Shown piece after piece: positions 11,788 to 22,749 of a DNA stretch of 64,000 nucleotides. The DNA is taken from assembly GCA_003255025.1 (NCBI GenBank), contig QANY01000156.1, positions 1,513,639-1,577,638 on the forward strand, given 5' to 3'. The notes under the pieces were generated by a model. It searched no databases. It saw only the letters and a list, made by a program, of their open reading frames with translations, and was not told the DNA's origin. Position 1 is the first letter of the stretch, and each line of letters starts with the position of its first letter. The position numbers and the translations under genes are program-made. Source of the stretch: Datisca glomerata. Lineage: Eukaryota > Streptophyta > Magnoliopsida > Cucurbitales > Datiscaceae.

Positions 11788-12210
11788 AATGTACAACACA
11801 AACATCTCATACTGGTATTATTTTATGTATCCCCCGCTACAGTAAATGTATATTTTGGTTTTAACTTGCTTTCATAGTTTTTTAGAATGTTAAAATATGA
11901 ATATTTATAAACCTGCTTATTTATAACAATACACAATAATTCTATAAAATCTGCTAATTTATAATTGTACAAAACAATTCTGCAACATCTATTTATCCTC
12001 ACTTTACACAATAACTTACAAAAACCTCTTTTATTTATATTTGTACACAATAATATATAAAATCTGTTTATCATCCTTGTACACAATAACTTACAAAAAT
12101 GTATTTATCTTCACTATACACAATAATCATATATAAGTGATAACGTAATAATGTCTACTTGGAGGGTTGCTCGGCCAAGACATGCCTATGATCCTAATTC
12201 TATCCAAAAG
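11788..12210. other. AT-rich spacer with ACACAATAA repeats
   Basis: Between 11925 and 12130 the phrase TTGTACACAATAATNNATAAAATCTG recurs five to six times in degenerate form. No coding frame is recognised. Confidence 0.5.
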
Positions 12211-12393
12211 TCGCCTATTTGCCATTTCTAAGAAATTCGATGAGCTAGAGGTTATTGAAAAAGACAATAACGATGAGCCAATAAATTTCAAAGCGTACGA
12301 AGATATCCCTCTTCAAAATTTATTGCACCATCGTTATTGTCTTCTTCAATAACCTCTAGCTCATTGAATTTCTCAAAAATGGAAAATGGGCGA
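12211..12393. repeat. Long foldback: 78-nt arms, 27-nt loop
   Basis: The left arm (12211-12288) and right arm (12316-12393) are reverse complements at about 69 of 78 positions by eye. The core ATGAGCTAGAGGTTATTGAA is perfect. The loop (12289-12315) is 27 nt. Weaker complementarity extends some 15 nt outside each arm. A transcript would form a near-perfect ~78-bp stem, long for a miRNA precursor but in the range of young, duplication-born hairpins. Both arms look coding-derived (LEVIEEDNND-type frame), so an inverted partial gene duplication is likely. Confidence 0.85.
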
Positions 12394-12670
12394 GTGTTTG
12401 AATAAGAACATTAAAAAATAAGACACAATAATGTAATATAATATTATCTATCCCTTCACTTTTTTCCTCTTCTCAAGGCTTTGCTTTAAAGTAGGACTTC
12501 TTTTCAGTGCTAGCTGGGTTTCCGAGACAGATGAGTTCATGTTATAAAATCGATCAACGGTATCATGTAATGTATCATATGAGATGTTCTAAGGATGGTT
12601 GACGATCTTCCATAAAATATTACATCGAAGATCGTGCGATTTATACTCCTGTAAAAATATTCCTAATATT

Positions 12671-13090
12671 CAACAAACTATCATACACCTCAACATATTC
12701 AACAATGACAACCATAAGCGAGCAAATCCAGAATAATAAAAAAAATTCTCCATAACTAAAAGAACCCTAAAACTAAAAAAAAATAGAAAACAGAGCCGTA
12801 AGGTTTGAACATTCACCAAACTATCATATACCTTAACAAATTTAATAATAACAACGACAAATGAGCAAATCCACAACAATAAGAAAAATCCCAATTATAT
12901 AACTAAAAGTACCCAACTAAAACAAACCATAAAACGTGATGCTCTAAGGCTTCAATATTCACCAAAACTATCATACACATCAACAAATTTGATAATGACG
13001 GCCATAAATGAGCAAGTCCAGAAGAATCAGAAAATTTCCAATTATAGACCCGAAACTATAACAAACAAAAAACAATGCTCTTAAGTTTAA
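12671..13090. repeat. Tandem repeat, ~143-146 bp unit, three copies
   Basis: Copies begin at about 12671, 12814 and 12960 with CACCAAACTATCATA and share GAGCAAATCCAGAA and AAAACAAACCA blocks. The array abuts the last recognisable exon of the Ulp1-like gene (13120-13195) and may represent amplification of its intron or 3' region. Confidence 0.8.
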
Positions 13091-13119
13091 CAAAATGTAA
13101 ACAATATGAAACAATTTAC

Positions 13120-13536
13120 CTGAGAACGATAGTCGACAACAATTCCTGCCCTAATGTCATCCATATATCTCAAGACCCACACACCACAATCACTCCTGCA
13201 AACGTAATAATAAGTGCATCATTAAAGGGTGAAGGAAGCTCAATCAAATTCACGATTAGTGAAGTTACCCATTTGATTGGGTGACCACTTGGGTCGACCT
13301 TGTAATTTTGAATGAAGAGAATGTTGTTGGCTGGGGTAAGAAATCTATGAGCTTAGGCCTAAATATCAAGTCCATACCTTCTAACTATAATTTCATTCAC
13401 AAAATATAAAAAGATAAGCAATGTCAAAATCACACATGCTATAAGATAAATTACAAGTTATGGGGTTAGAACATACAATCATTTTGAGCTTTTCAGTCTG
13501 TCCCGCGTTAAGTCGGCCATCTGGCAAGGTGTCCCA
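13120..13536 (-). pseudogene. Ulp1-like cysteine protease, C-terminal exons
   Basis: Three minus-strand exon pieces join in phase. The piece 13536-13477 reads DTLPDGRLNAGQTEKLKMI. The piece 13384-13269 (116 bp, starting after TATAG) reads LEGMDLIFRPKLIDFLPQP and ends NG. The piece 13195-13120 (76 bp) reads SDCGVWVLRYMDDIRAG. DCGVW carries the catalytic Cys of the C48 (Ulp1/SENP) SUMO-protease fold, and the Asp of the triad is in DTLPDG. Introns have GT-AG ends. The gene is interrupted at 13537 by the CACTA element, and its His-bearing exon continues at 19317. Plant MULEs often carry such Ulp1-like genes. Continuation below 13120 is not seen. Confidence 0.8.
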
Positions 13537-15510
13537 CACTACAAGAAATATGAAATTCTACAAGAGGCGAATATCACCGTGAAAAGTAATCCACAAGATA
13601 TCATGCGACACCTGTGACAACCCCTCATATTAAAAGTCTACATTTTTCGTGAGGCTCAACGCCTCTTGTGAAGACCCCTGCGACATCTCTCTTTTTACAG
13701 GATTTTTTACACTTGTAGAATGTTATTTAATGAGGTTTTACGACTCTTGTTACTTTTATTCAACATGTGTTTTTAACTATCATGTATTAATATTCACAAG
13801 TATTTTTGTATCCTATTAAATCAGATACCTTAAACTTTTTAATCCTCATTGAAATAGTTTTTTGTTATAAACTATACCTCTACAAAGAGATTTTCCTGGC
13901 ATTTTATAAATGTCATTTTTTTCCATTCAATTTATATGCACCTGTTTCCATACTTATTTAAGTATTCAAAATTAATACATTACTTGACTAAAAGGAATTC
14001 ATATATCATTTCATTTTCACAAAGTATCATCTAAAAGTATTAGTACTTAGTCTACTAATACAATATAATTATCATTCATTTCAAAAAGAAAAAAGCATCT
14101 AAAAGTTCACAAACGCCACAAAATAACTTCAAATTTCACTGCCAACTCTTCAAACTTTGATGTCAAGTTGAAAAGTCTTAAGGGATTGTAGGTCCTGTAT
14201 TTTAAAGAAAATATAAAGTAATTTTCTCACAACTAATATACACTACAATTACAATGAATTGAATCTAATGTCATATGAATATAAAATTAGGAAAAAGAAA
14301 AATTCTAATGCTGCAAATAGATTCCTTACTAATAAAAAATTATTGACATATATAAAGACACTCGCTAGTAAAAAAATGAGGTAGAAGTATATAAATACTC
14401 ACTAATGCAGCAAATAGAATCCAACGTCATATCTTTTCGTGTTCAAGTTCTAATCCCGCGGAAATTCTTATCACCGTTGTTGTCACAGATACAAATCTAA
14501 CACTGAGTGCTATAACACAACACATAACACGGTGATTTGTGTCCATCAGGTCACAGACCGGGGGGAGCAGTAAGCCCCAAAAATATAACGTCCAAATTAA
14601 CAAATATAATTAATCTCCATTCATCAATCAATGCAGTTCTTTTCTCTTCCATGTACGTTTGCCACGTGTGGATATCAATACGAAGGACTAAAAATATTAT
14701 CACATATCGACCTTACTTTAGGGGAAACAAGATACTGCAAAAATATGTTTCCTCCATAACTTTCAAGCAGAACCAATAATAGGATTATAAATAGAATCAA
14801 GTCAACCATGTCTTGCCAAATGCATCTTAAGAGAAATTAAAGATGGTTACGTGATAACACATAGAGCGTTGACAGCTAATTGCGGGCCAGCAATGGTTGG
14901 GGTAAGTTGTCCTTTTTAGTTGACTAAAACAAAAAAGAAAACCAAAATCACTCAACTATAGAGCTCTTAGACTTAGACCCTTTCATGAGGCTTCCTTGGG
15001 TAAGCTTGGTGTGGTTCTTAAAGTCTAGTATGAATCATAGCTTTAAGTTTTAGTAAGTAGAATAAGCTTTCTACAAGGAACAAACTGTTCACTGGGGGGG
15101 GGGGGGTTAGTCAAGATGAGAACTATTTGCTTTGTGAAGGGCGAAAGATCACAACCTTCTTAGGAAACATTTGGATATAGGACCCTTATATATCATATAC
15201 AAGTCCCACATTAGCACCTCCATAATTCCCTCAACCATTATAGATAAAAATTCACATGCCCATTGGTTTTTTAAAAACAATATATATCTTCAACTCCTTC
15301 TTCATGACCCTGCTTATTGGCTATGTCTATCTTATCAATCGCAATAGAAACCACACATATTAAACAACGAAGTCACATATATACCCAAGTTGACAATTAA
15401 TGTATTTTATTTATACATGCTCTTCTCATAAACTTACAAGCTAGAATGCAAAACTGAGAAGAAGCATGAAGAAAACTGAAAACTTCAAAAGTCTAAGAGT
15501 TCATACATGA

Positions 15511-16685
15511 GGGTTTATGAGTATTAAATCCTTGATCTTTTCCTGATTCTTGAGTGCATATTTAATAACAACTGGTGCAAAGTATCCCTGAGAAATATAT
15601 CATATATTGAAGAACTTTTTAGTTGGATATCACATAGTGAATAAAGTCTACAAGTAAAATTGTCCTTTAATATTCTCGAAAGACAAATACACCTGGACAA
15701 CAAGTGAGATCTTATTAATGTCTAGTGCATCAACAAAAGATTCCAAGGATGACACATACTCTGTAAATAAGAAAGATAATTTAACATGCTGGAGAATCAA
15801 AATGAAAATCATAGCAAGCTTGATTATGGGGAATGAAAAGGAAATTTGATTGATAGTGATATATAGGAGAAGACATCTATTATTATGCTTTTTCCTTATT
15901 TCTAGACACATTATGTACAAACTCCTTAGATTTATAACTGCTGTTTATATTATGTTTTTTTCCTTAATTCTAGAAAAACCATGTACATACTTATTATTAA
16001 GATTTATAGCCGTGTCTGTATATAAGCTTGTATATTTCAAAGAAGATATGGCTGAGAAACTATAATTGTCCATATGATCTCGGAGCCTGCTAGCCTAATT
16101 AGTTTTTTTTTCCGTTGCTACCAGCCTTAATTGCTGGACTACCTTCTTCATTATGCCACCGGGCTTCATTGCTGGAGGTTGGAGCAACCTGTTCAGCCGT
16201 CATTGCAGGAGAAAAAATCAGGCGAAGTTCTGAAACAAAATCAGAACTGTCTTCCTCCATGCAACCCAATTTTTTTCTTATCCTTGTTCTGAAACTACAG
16301 AAGTCATGTCGACATCTAATCCATCTACTACCCCTGTATCAACCCATCATCGTGTGAATACCAAATCCTCCACGATTTCTTCAAGTGAAATAGAAGCAAC
16401 TACGTTAAACAGTCACAGCTACTCAAAACATTCATTAAAGGGAAGGAAAAACTAAACCATCTCAAGTGACCAGAACCAAGAAAAATGATTTAATTTATGA
16501 ATTCCAGAACATCATTTTATTCAAATTCTAACAAATAGATAGCATTTATGACATTAGAGTAGAAGGGGAAGACACAATTGAATGACAAGTATTATTTAAT
16601 GATAGAAAAACAATAATAACAAATTACCATCCAACGCGTAGTCAAATCCATATTTTGGTTGAGGCTTATCCGAAAGCCCAAAACC
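15511..16685 (-). pseudogene. Captured alpha/beta-hydrolase gene fragment
   Basis: Three minus-strand exons read through in phase. Exon 16685-16628 gives GFGLSDKPQPKYGFDYALD. Exon 15760-15693 gives EYVSSLESFVDALDINK then ISLVVQ. The exon starting at 15587 gives GYFAPVVIKYALKNQEKIKD, and similarity stops soon after (near 15511). All junctions have GT donors and AG acceptors, and the split E codon (G/AG) is preserved. The order and phrases match the plant chloroplast-type alpha/beta-hydrolase family (epoxide-hydrolase-like, At4g12830 type): the DKP segment, the cap-proximal Y-x-SSLESF helix, and the strand ending VVQG at the nucleophile-elbow position. Introns are retained, so capture was at DNA level. 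The nucleophile elbow here is VVQGYF without a Ser or Asp nucleophile. It is a fragment, not a working enzyme. Confidence 0.75.
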
Positions 16686-17212
16686 CTGCAATAAGAGGGA
16701 AGTAGCGAGAAAGATCTTCCTTAGCAGGCTATAAAAGTAATGTATGATGACAAGAATTATTCAATGCCCTTATTTAAAAGCAAAGGCTAAAATTTGTTAG
16801 ATGGTAAAATATAGAGAGACGGAGCGATGAAATAAGATAGATAAAGCAATAGATGGATAAGTAGGGGGTGGGAGAAAAGAGTGAAGTTATTTAGCATGGA
16901 TAAAATCAACATTGCAGTTGAATTTTTGTCAAAGTTAATCCCAATGCAAGGAAAGAGAAAATAAAATGGCATATAACATCGAACATGACAAAATCACGTA
17001 AAGCAAGAATATTGATAAATAAGTTTTTCTTGTATACAAGAATACAAGTAAATGGTCCATAAAATGCTCAGCAGATTTTTGTTACGTAAACATGAGATAA
17101 AAAAATATGGCCAACTAAAGGATCAAGTAGGATAACTAACATTTATAAAAAAAATATTATTTCCATGTTCAAGTCAAGATAAAACACATCGTGCCTTTCA
17201 AAAATCAGGTGG

Positions 17213-17242
17213 TGTGTGTGTGTGTGTTTGTGTGTGTGTGTG
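17213..17242. repeat. GT microsatellite
   Basis: (GT)n with one TTTG interruption lies within the CACTA element. No other feature is seen around it; 16.7-18.3 kb is AT-rich with no recognised coding frame. Confidence 0.9.
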
Positions 17243-18447
17243 AGGCATTTGGTAATTATAGATAATCACTTAAAGACTTAATTACAACTTTCATCAGTCA
17301 TCACATTGAAATGGAAGAATAATTCTACCTAAGTAGATCTTTAGTGTACCAAAATTTATAACTCTTTGAATGTAAAGTAGTCATAATATTTACCTCTAGG
17401 AATCTTGATAGCTTTAAGAGCTTAGAAACTACAAAATTAACCTCATCATTTCTGCAAGGCGGATGAGAAGGACTGAGTGTGATTTTCCATAAAGCTAACA
17501 GGAGAGAAGCTCTGAAAATAACCTCACCTTAGTGGCTTGCAGAAAGCCAAATGATCAAGTAATACAATAGTTGAAGGAAATTTTTTACATAGTTCCTCGA
17601 TATCTGTAATGTGAAGGTTGAGCCCCTAAAAGTTAGTCTTTATATACTTGCTCCATCATTTTCTAACAAATATTTAAAGTTAGTCCTTTACTTGCTCCAT
17701 CAATTTCTAACTAATATTTGAGTTTAATTTATCATGTGAAAAACAAGAAATTATAGATATCATAGCACAACAAAAACAAAAGAGAGTTTTCACAATCACA
17801 AACACTAGTCCACAATGACAAGATGTCCATTTAAGTACAGAGACCATCCATCCTGCATAATTAATCTCTAAGAATTAAAAAGATCATTGATCATATAATA
17901 TTTATCTATTTTTCATCAACATTCTGCATGACTAATTCATAGCTTAGTTCAATACAAAAAGAAACATAAATAAATTATTAAAATAGCTTTAAGTAACAGT
18001 TCCAGAAGAATAATGGGAACATTGACCAAGCAATTCCAATTTCTATGAAGTTTGAAAAATCTTCTTCATTCTCAAACTTAAAAAATCATACAAAACAAAT
18101 TCACAAACTTCAAATTCTAAAACATTCAAAAAAGAGAGAAAGGCATCTGCCCACCAAACATAAACACAACAACATTGGCATATTCAATTCTTCGAAGCTC
18201 TCAGCACAATTCCCATCTGAAGCAGAAACGTTTTCATACCCAGATAAGGATGTAGGGGAATACTGGCATGCTTGAGGTGGGACATGTGGAAAATTTTCTT
18301 TTGTGTCATCGTCGGTGCACCAAGAGAGATTAACTGAAATGGAGTTGTGGCAGTAATGTTCTCGACAATTCGAAGCTAGAATCTATGAAGAAAGTAGAGA
18401 TGAAGAGACTCGAAGGAGGTAGAGGTAATTTCTATAAAATCACGATG

Positions 18448-18541
18448 AGAGGAGAGAGAGAGAGAGAGAGAGATAGATGGAGAGAGAGAGTGAGAGCGAG
18501 CGAGAACGAGAGCGAGAACGAGAGAGAGAGAGAGAGAGACC
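18448..18541. repeat. GA-rich microsatellite block
   Basis: (GA)n tracts are interrupted by GAGCGAGCGAGAACGAG phrases. The flanks at 18.36-18.60 kb resemble 18.89-19.05 kb (shared phrases such as AAAATTCGATGAGA and GAGATGCTTGAGGCTAGG in diverged form), which points to subterminal duplication in the CACTA element. Confidence 0.8.
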
Positions 18542-19316
18542 TTACCTGAGAAGCTTGAGCCTAGGGTATGCTTATGGCTAGCTTGAGACGAAGAGAGTCA
18601 AGGTATATACCAAATGGTCTAAAAGAAAGTCCAATCTAGAAGGAAGAGAACCTACTATAGAAGTTGGTAGAGAGATTAACGAAGGTCTTAAGCCCTAGCT
18701 TCTGAAATAGGTTAGCATCATCAATGGAGAACGTATCTTCCTGCTTCACTCCGCTCCATTGAGAGGCTTTCTATCTGCAGACTTTGCATCTCTCCTTCTG
18801 CGTTTATGGTGACTTGAACTCTAAAATTTCAGAAAGAACTTGAGAGAGTAAAAATCTCACAGATCCACCATCCTCGCCTGACAACTAATGCTCGACAGAT
18901 CTTGAGAACCATCGTCGCTCATCCATATCTCCTTAGACGAATCAAATGCAGAGGGAATTTTTACAAAATTCGATGAGAAAGAGACATTACCAGAGATGCT
19001 TGAGGCTAGGCGAGGCGAGGCGAGGGTCCACTTGATACTAAGAGACGTGAGGGAAGGGTCAGACTGAGAGAGACGGAGGCTAGTGTTTGCTTTCCCTCTT
19101 GGCTTTCCTTTGTCTGAAAGTTGAAATAACAAAACGAGAGAGACTACGAGTTTTATTTGCATTGAGCGCGAATAGAACTTTCATGCCCGCATTTTTTTTA
19201 TCAAGTCCCACTCCTCTAAATTATCACACTTGCCTTCTATTTTGCTTTTTTACAAGAATCTTTTTTACAAAAAACCTTGTACTTAAAACTCGTATAATGC
19301 CATATTTGTTGTAGTG

Positions 19317-19397
19317 TCATACAATGACATCCTCGTCCATGATGGAGATCTTGGCCATAAACAAATGATATCGACCATCGTGTAGTGGAATACATAT
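19317..19397 (-). pseudogene. Ulp1-like protease, exon with catalytic His
   Basis: On the minus strand the exon opens after CTAG at 19397 and reads ICIPLHDGRYHLFMAKI, then SIMDEDVIV, ending at the CACTA insertion. In the C48 family the pattern is IPIH-x-HW followed by hydrophobic strands. Here H-L replaces H-W, and the His is the expected catalytic residue. The frame continues at 13536 with W-D-T-L, so the CACTA element sits between the His and the Asp of the catalytic triad. The flank 19398-19657 is intron-like and is then cut by the Ogre-like element. Confidence 0.75.
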
Positions 19398-19657
19398 CTA
19401 GATTACACAATACATTTACACAATCATACTAAGTCAACATTTAATATCTTAACTACATTAAATTTGTTTACCGTCATTTCTAGCTCAAAAGCGTTGACGC
19501 GTATCTATCCACGATCTTGTGTTTCCTTACAAAATTAGAAAACTCTACTAGTTTTGAAACACATTGACACTATAGTGGTACAACAAAAACATAATACACA
19601 ACGTAAATACAAACCTAAATAAGGATGAACTGAATAGTAGATACTCACAACAAAGAA

Positions 19658-19662
19658 CGTGG
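19658..19662. repeat. Target site duplication CGTGG (left copy)
   Basis: CGTGG directly precedes the TG end of the 3' LTR remnant and matches 28659-28663. Confidence 0.85.
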
Positions 19663-20155
19663 TGTCGCAACGTACATGCGACGCGGAGCAGCGATTGAAT
19701 AATCATTTTTGAAAAAAAAAAGAAATCCGGAGTCGCCACCAATCATTTTAGGGTGTGATTGGTCACCAAATTTTAAAATCAAATATTTTGGTATGCGAAA
19801 ATTCAAAGTTGGTTCGAGAGTCATTTGCGTGTGGGGAATGTATTAGCACCCCACAACACCCATTATGAAAAATGGTTACCAAAACTAATCAAATGCTATC
19901 AAAATTATTTTTTAAAAAAATGTTACAGAGTTTCAAATCTGAATGTACCATTTGGTACATTTTACATCATAAAATGAACAAAGAAATGACCTTTAATGGG
20001 CGGTACAAAGATCATTGAAAAGTTATTTTTATTTTTTATATTCTTTTAAATCAAAGCATTATTGGAGTTATTCTCGGTATCCTAAAAATAACTCCTCACC
20101 TCAATAGGTCGAGAAACTTGGTATCCCAAAAATTTCAAAGAATATGTAGAGTGAA
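19663..20155 (-). repeat. 3' LTR remnant of the Ogre-like element
   Basis: About 475 bp align directly with 26679-27160 of the 5' LTR (shared landmarks: ACGCGGAGC, TCGCCACCAATCATTTTAGG, GTATTAGCACCCCACAACACC, GGTATCCCAAAAATTTCAAAG). At 20137 the copy jumps to a segment matching 27401-27418 (AATATGTAGA), then at about 20153 to coding sequence. So two deletions shaped it, and the first half of the LTR is gone. Confidence 0.8.
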
Positions 20156-20887
20156 AATTCCAAGAAGCACAGGTAGCTCGGTGACGTCCCAATTGTTCAG
20201 CTCCTGATTTGAATCGTATCGAGAAACCAAATCCTCTGTACTTGCACTTGATGATTTTCCAAATATTGCAGATATTGAAAGCTGGGCAATATCATCTTCA
20301 AGGTCGTACTGCTCTACTATAATCGATTCTTCATATGAAATTCCCACTTCTGAAGGATTCATAAATATAGGGTATGATTGCCATTTCCATATCGAATTTC
20401 CTATTTTCGAGCCTAGCGATCATCTTTTCTTTCTTTTGAGCTTCCATTCTCCTTCTATTAGTCTTGATCGGTCTATATCCAATCCCAAACCTTTTCTCAT
20501 TCTTGTCACACTCGATTAATTTATTTATGCCTTGATACTTACCCTCGAGTGCTTTGCCTGGCTTGTATCCCCATTTTATCATCAACTTTTCCACCATCTG
20601 AGATGCTTTTGATAGGCTTGATGTTGGAGCGAGTTTCCCACTAGCACAAATGTGGTGTTCGCAATCTCAAATGATTGAAATGAGCACTACAATGCTTCTT
20701 CTTCCGCCTCAATATATGGCATGATAGCCATCTTGGATACCAATAAATCCTCTTCCCCATATATACAAATGAGTTTACGATCAATTATAAATTTTAGCTT
20801 CTGATGTAAGGAAGATGGTACTGCCCTGACAAAGTGAATCCATGGTCGACCTAAAAGAAAATTGTATGCTGGATTTATGTCCATCAC
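20135..20887 (-). pseudogene. Protease C-terminus, G-patch and deletion junction
   Basis: The frame 20887-20687 holds FLLGRPWIHFVRAVPSSLHQ. The frame 20597-20331 holds a G-patch-like motif (MIKWGYKPGKALEGKYQGI) and a basic stretch (KTNRRRMEAQKKEK). G-patch domains follow the protease in Ogre/Tat elements. The next frame (20362 downward, acidic) normally leads into reverse transcriptase. Here it ends abruptly near 20155, where LTR sequence begins. Confidence 0.7.
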
Positions 20888-20920
20888 TTGGAAAACAATA
20901 TTGAATAGGCATGGCCGAAT

Positions 20921-22501
20921 TCAAATTTGTATCTCTATGTCTCCGACTACTTCTCTTCGCGTACCGTTGAATGCTCTTACTATCATCATGCTCGGTCGCA
21001 TATGTGTCACGTCCACAGGGAGCTTTGCTAGTGGGGATCTTGACATTACATTTAGAGACGAGCCGTTATCAATCAATACTTTTGTACCAACATAATCCCT
21101 ACATTTCATGTATATATGTAGAGCTTTGTTGTGTCCAGTACCATCGGCAGGGATTTCAGCATTTGTGAAAGTGATAAAATTTGGTGCGGTAAAATTTCTC
21201 ACAATTCCACTCAACTTCTCTACCGTAATGTCATAATAGACATATGCTTGATTCAAAAACTTCAATAATGCTCGACGATGTGGTTCAAAATTCAGAAAGA
21301 GTGACAATAAAGATATGCGAGCAGGTAAGCGATTAAGTTGCTCTATCACCTTATACTCGCTTTGCTTGATGAGCATAAAAAAATCACATACTTCTTCTTC
21401 AGACACTGCACTATCTTTCTCTGTACCTCTAATTATATCTAGGTCTATCACTTGGTCGCCATGCATTTCTCCTTGGAACTCATGACCATTGTCGCCTTCT
21501 TTGGCTTTCCCTTTCCTTTGCCTTTCAATCTCATCGCTTTTATCCATTTTCAAAACTTCTAGCGTGTAGCATATGCCACTCCTTGTCATCCCACATATTC
21601 TCGAAATATTAGTTACAGGGAGATAAGGGTCTGACGGATTTAGCGCTTGAGTTTTGTCGTTACCGCTTGTAATGACCTCATATCCATACGTCCATAATAC
21701 TGCTCTTGAATCCTTGTAAGCAAACGCACCCGGTATTTGGATGGTGATGGGCATCAGAGCATAAGACGTAGTGGTGTGAGTTGACTTCTCCTCATAATGT
21801 ATTGTGAGAGGTTTTGGGATATAGGACGACACTTCAACATTAACTTCAGATGATTTTTTAGTTATCATGAGGACTAAAGAGTCATCTTCCTGGTATTCCC
21901 TTTTTCTTATATGACTTATTGTAAGTATCTTTGCATCCAACAACTTTTTCACTTCTACTTTAAAATCAACACATTCCTCAATTGCATGCCCCATTACATT
22001 CTTATGAAACAAACAATCAAAGTCATGCATATGCTTCCTGGAAATGCCTTCATCCTCTGAGTGTGTTGGGTAGCTGTACCCTACTTTAGAAAGAAGATGG
22101 AAAAGTATTTCCATTGACGTGCTCACATCTTCCACGTCCTTCTTTCCATATGAAAAATATTCCTCAATTGCATTTATAGTAGGATTTTCATGATTTGGTA
22201 GAGGATTGGAATTGATATATGGGTTCCCATTAGCCTTTTTGAAATTCAATCATTCAACCTTGATCAATGTCTGTACTCTACCATTCAATGTCGTGCAATT
22301 CTCAGTCGAATGTCCCACTACCCCAGCATGATAATCACAGCAAACAGTCTGATCATACCACCTTGAGTATGGTGGCTGTAGAGGTTTATAAGTAATCGGC
22401 ACCAATTGATTATTCCATATCAATTGTGGTATGAGTTTTGTATATGTCATGGGGATTGGATCATATTGGATAAAAAGTTGATTATTTCTATTTTCCCTCA
22501 A
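20921..22501 (-). pseudogene. gag C-terminus and aspartic protease
   Basis: Two adjoining frames, separated by one stop at 22247-22249, read from CCDYHAGVVGHSTENC (a zinc-knuckle-like motif) through a linker. They then enter a retroviral-type aspartic protease at about 20990-21110: TKVLIDNGSSLNVMS, with D-N-G-S in place of D-T-G-A/S, the form usual in Ogre/Tat proteases. The 442-codon frame 22249-20921 is the longest intact piece of the element. A second conserved phrase, NPAYNFLLGRPWIH, follows in the next frame at 20687-20887. Without reverse transcriptase and integrase the element cannot move by itself. Confidence 0.8.
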
Positions 22502-22749
22502 AGGTTGATCAGCCTAAACAACATTTCGCTGGTGAGTCAGTGGTCTGAAACCGGGTCTCGGGTTGTTTTGAAATGCTGATTGTTGATAGTGATAATTATA
22601 TGAAATTTGCGAGGAATTTACCTCATATGATGTCACAGATTTGAGTCCTTCACTATATCTTGGAAATCCCGGACTCGGATTCGCAGCTTGTGATGTGTAC
22701 CCAAAATTGATCGTCCGTACATCTCCTTCTTTTCGCTTCAACGGCGGCC

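Larger units (their letters stand above)
13537..19316. mobile_element. Non-autonomous CACTA element with captured host gene
   Basis: The left end reads CACTACAAGAAATATG. The right end, read on the minus strand, gives CACTACAACAAATATG. Inverted similarity continues for about 28 bp with about five mismatches. CACTACAAGAAA is the standard terminus of plant CACTA (EnSpm) transposons. The 3-bp flanks are CCA on the left and TCA on the right, one transition apart. Taking out the element and one 3-bp copy restores the Ulp1-like reading frame (V-W-D-T-L), which is independent support. No transposase (TNP2/TNPD) is visible in 5.8 kb, so the element is non-autonomous. It carries alpha/beta-hydrolase exons at 15.51-16.69 kb and GA-rich subterminal repeats at 18.3-19.1 kb. 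Confidence 0.85.
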
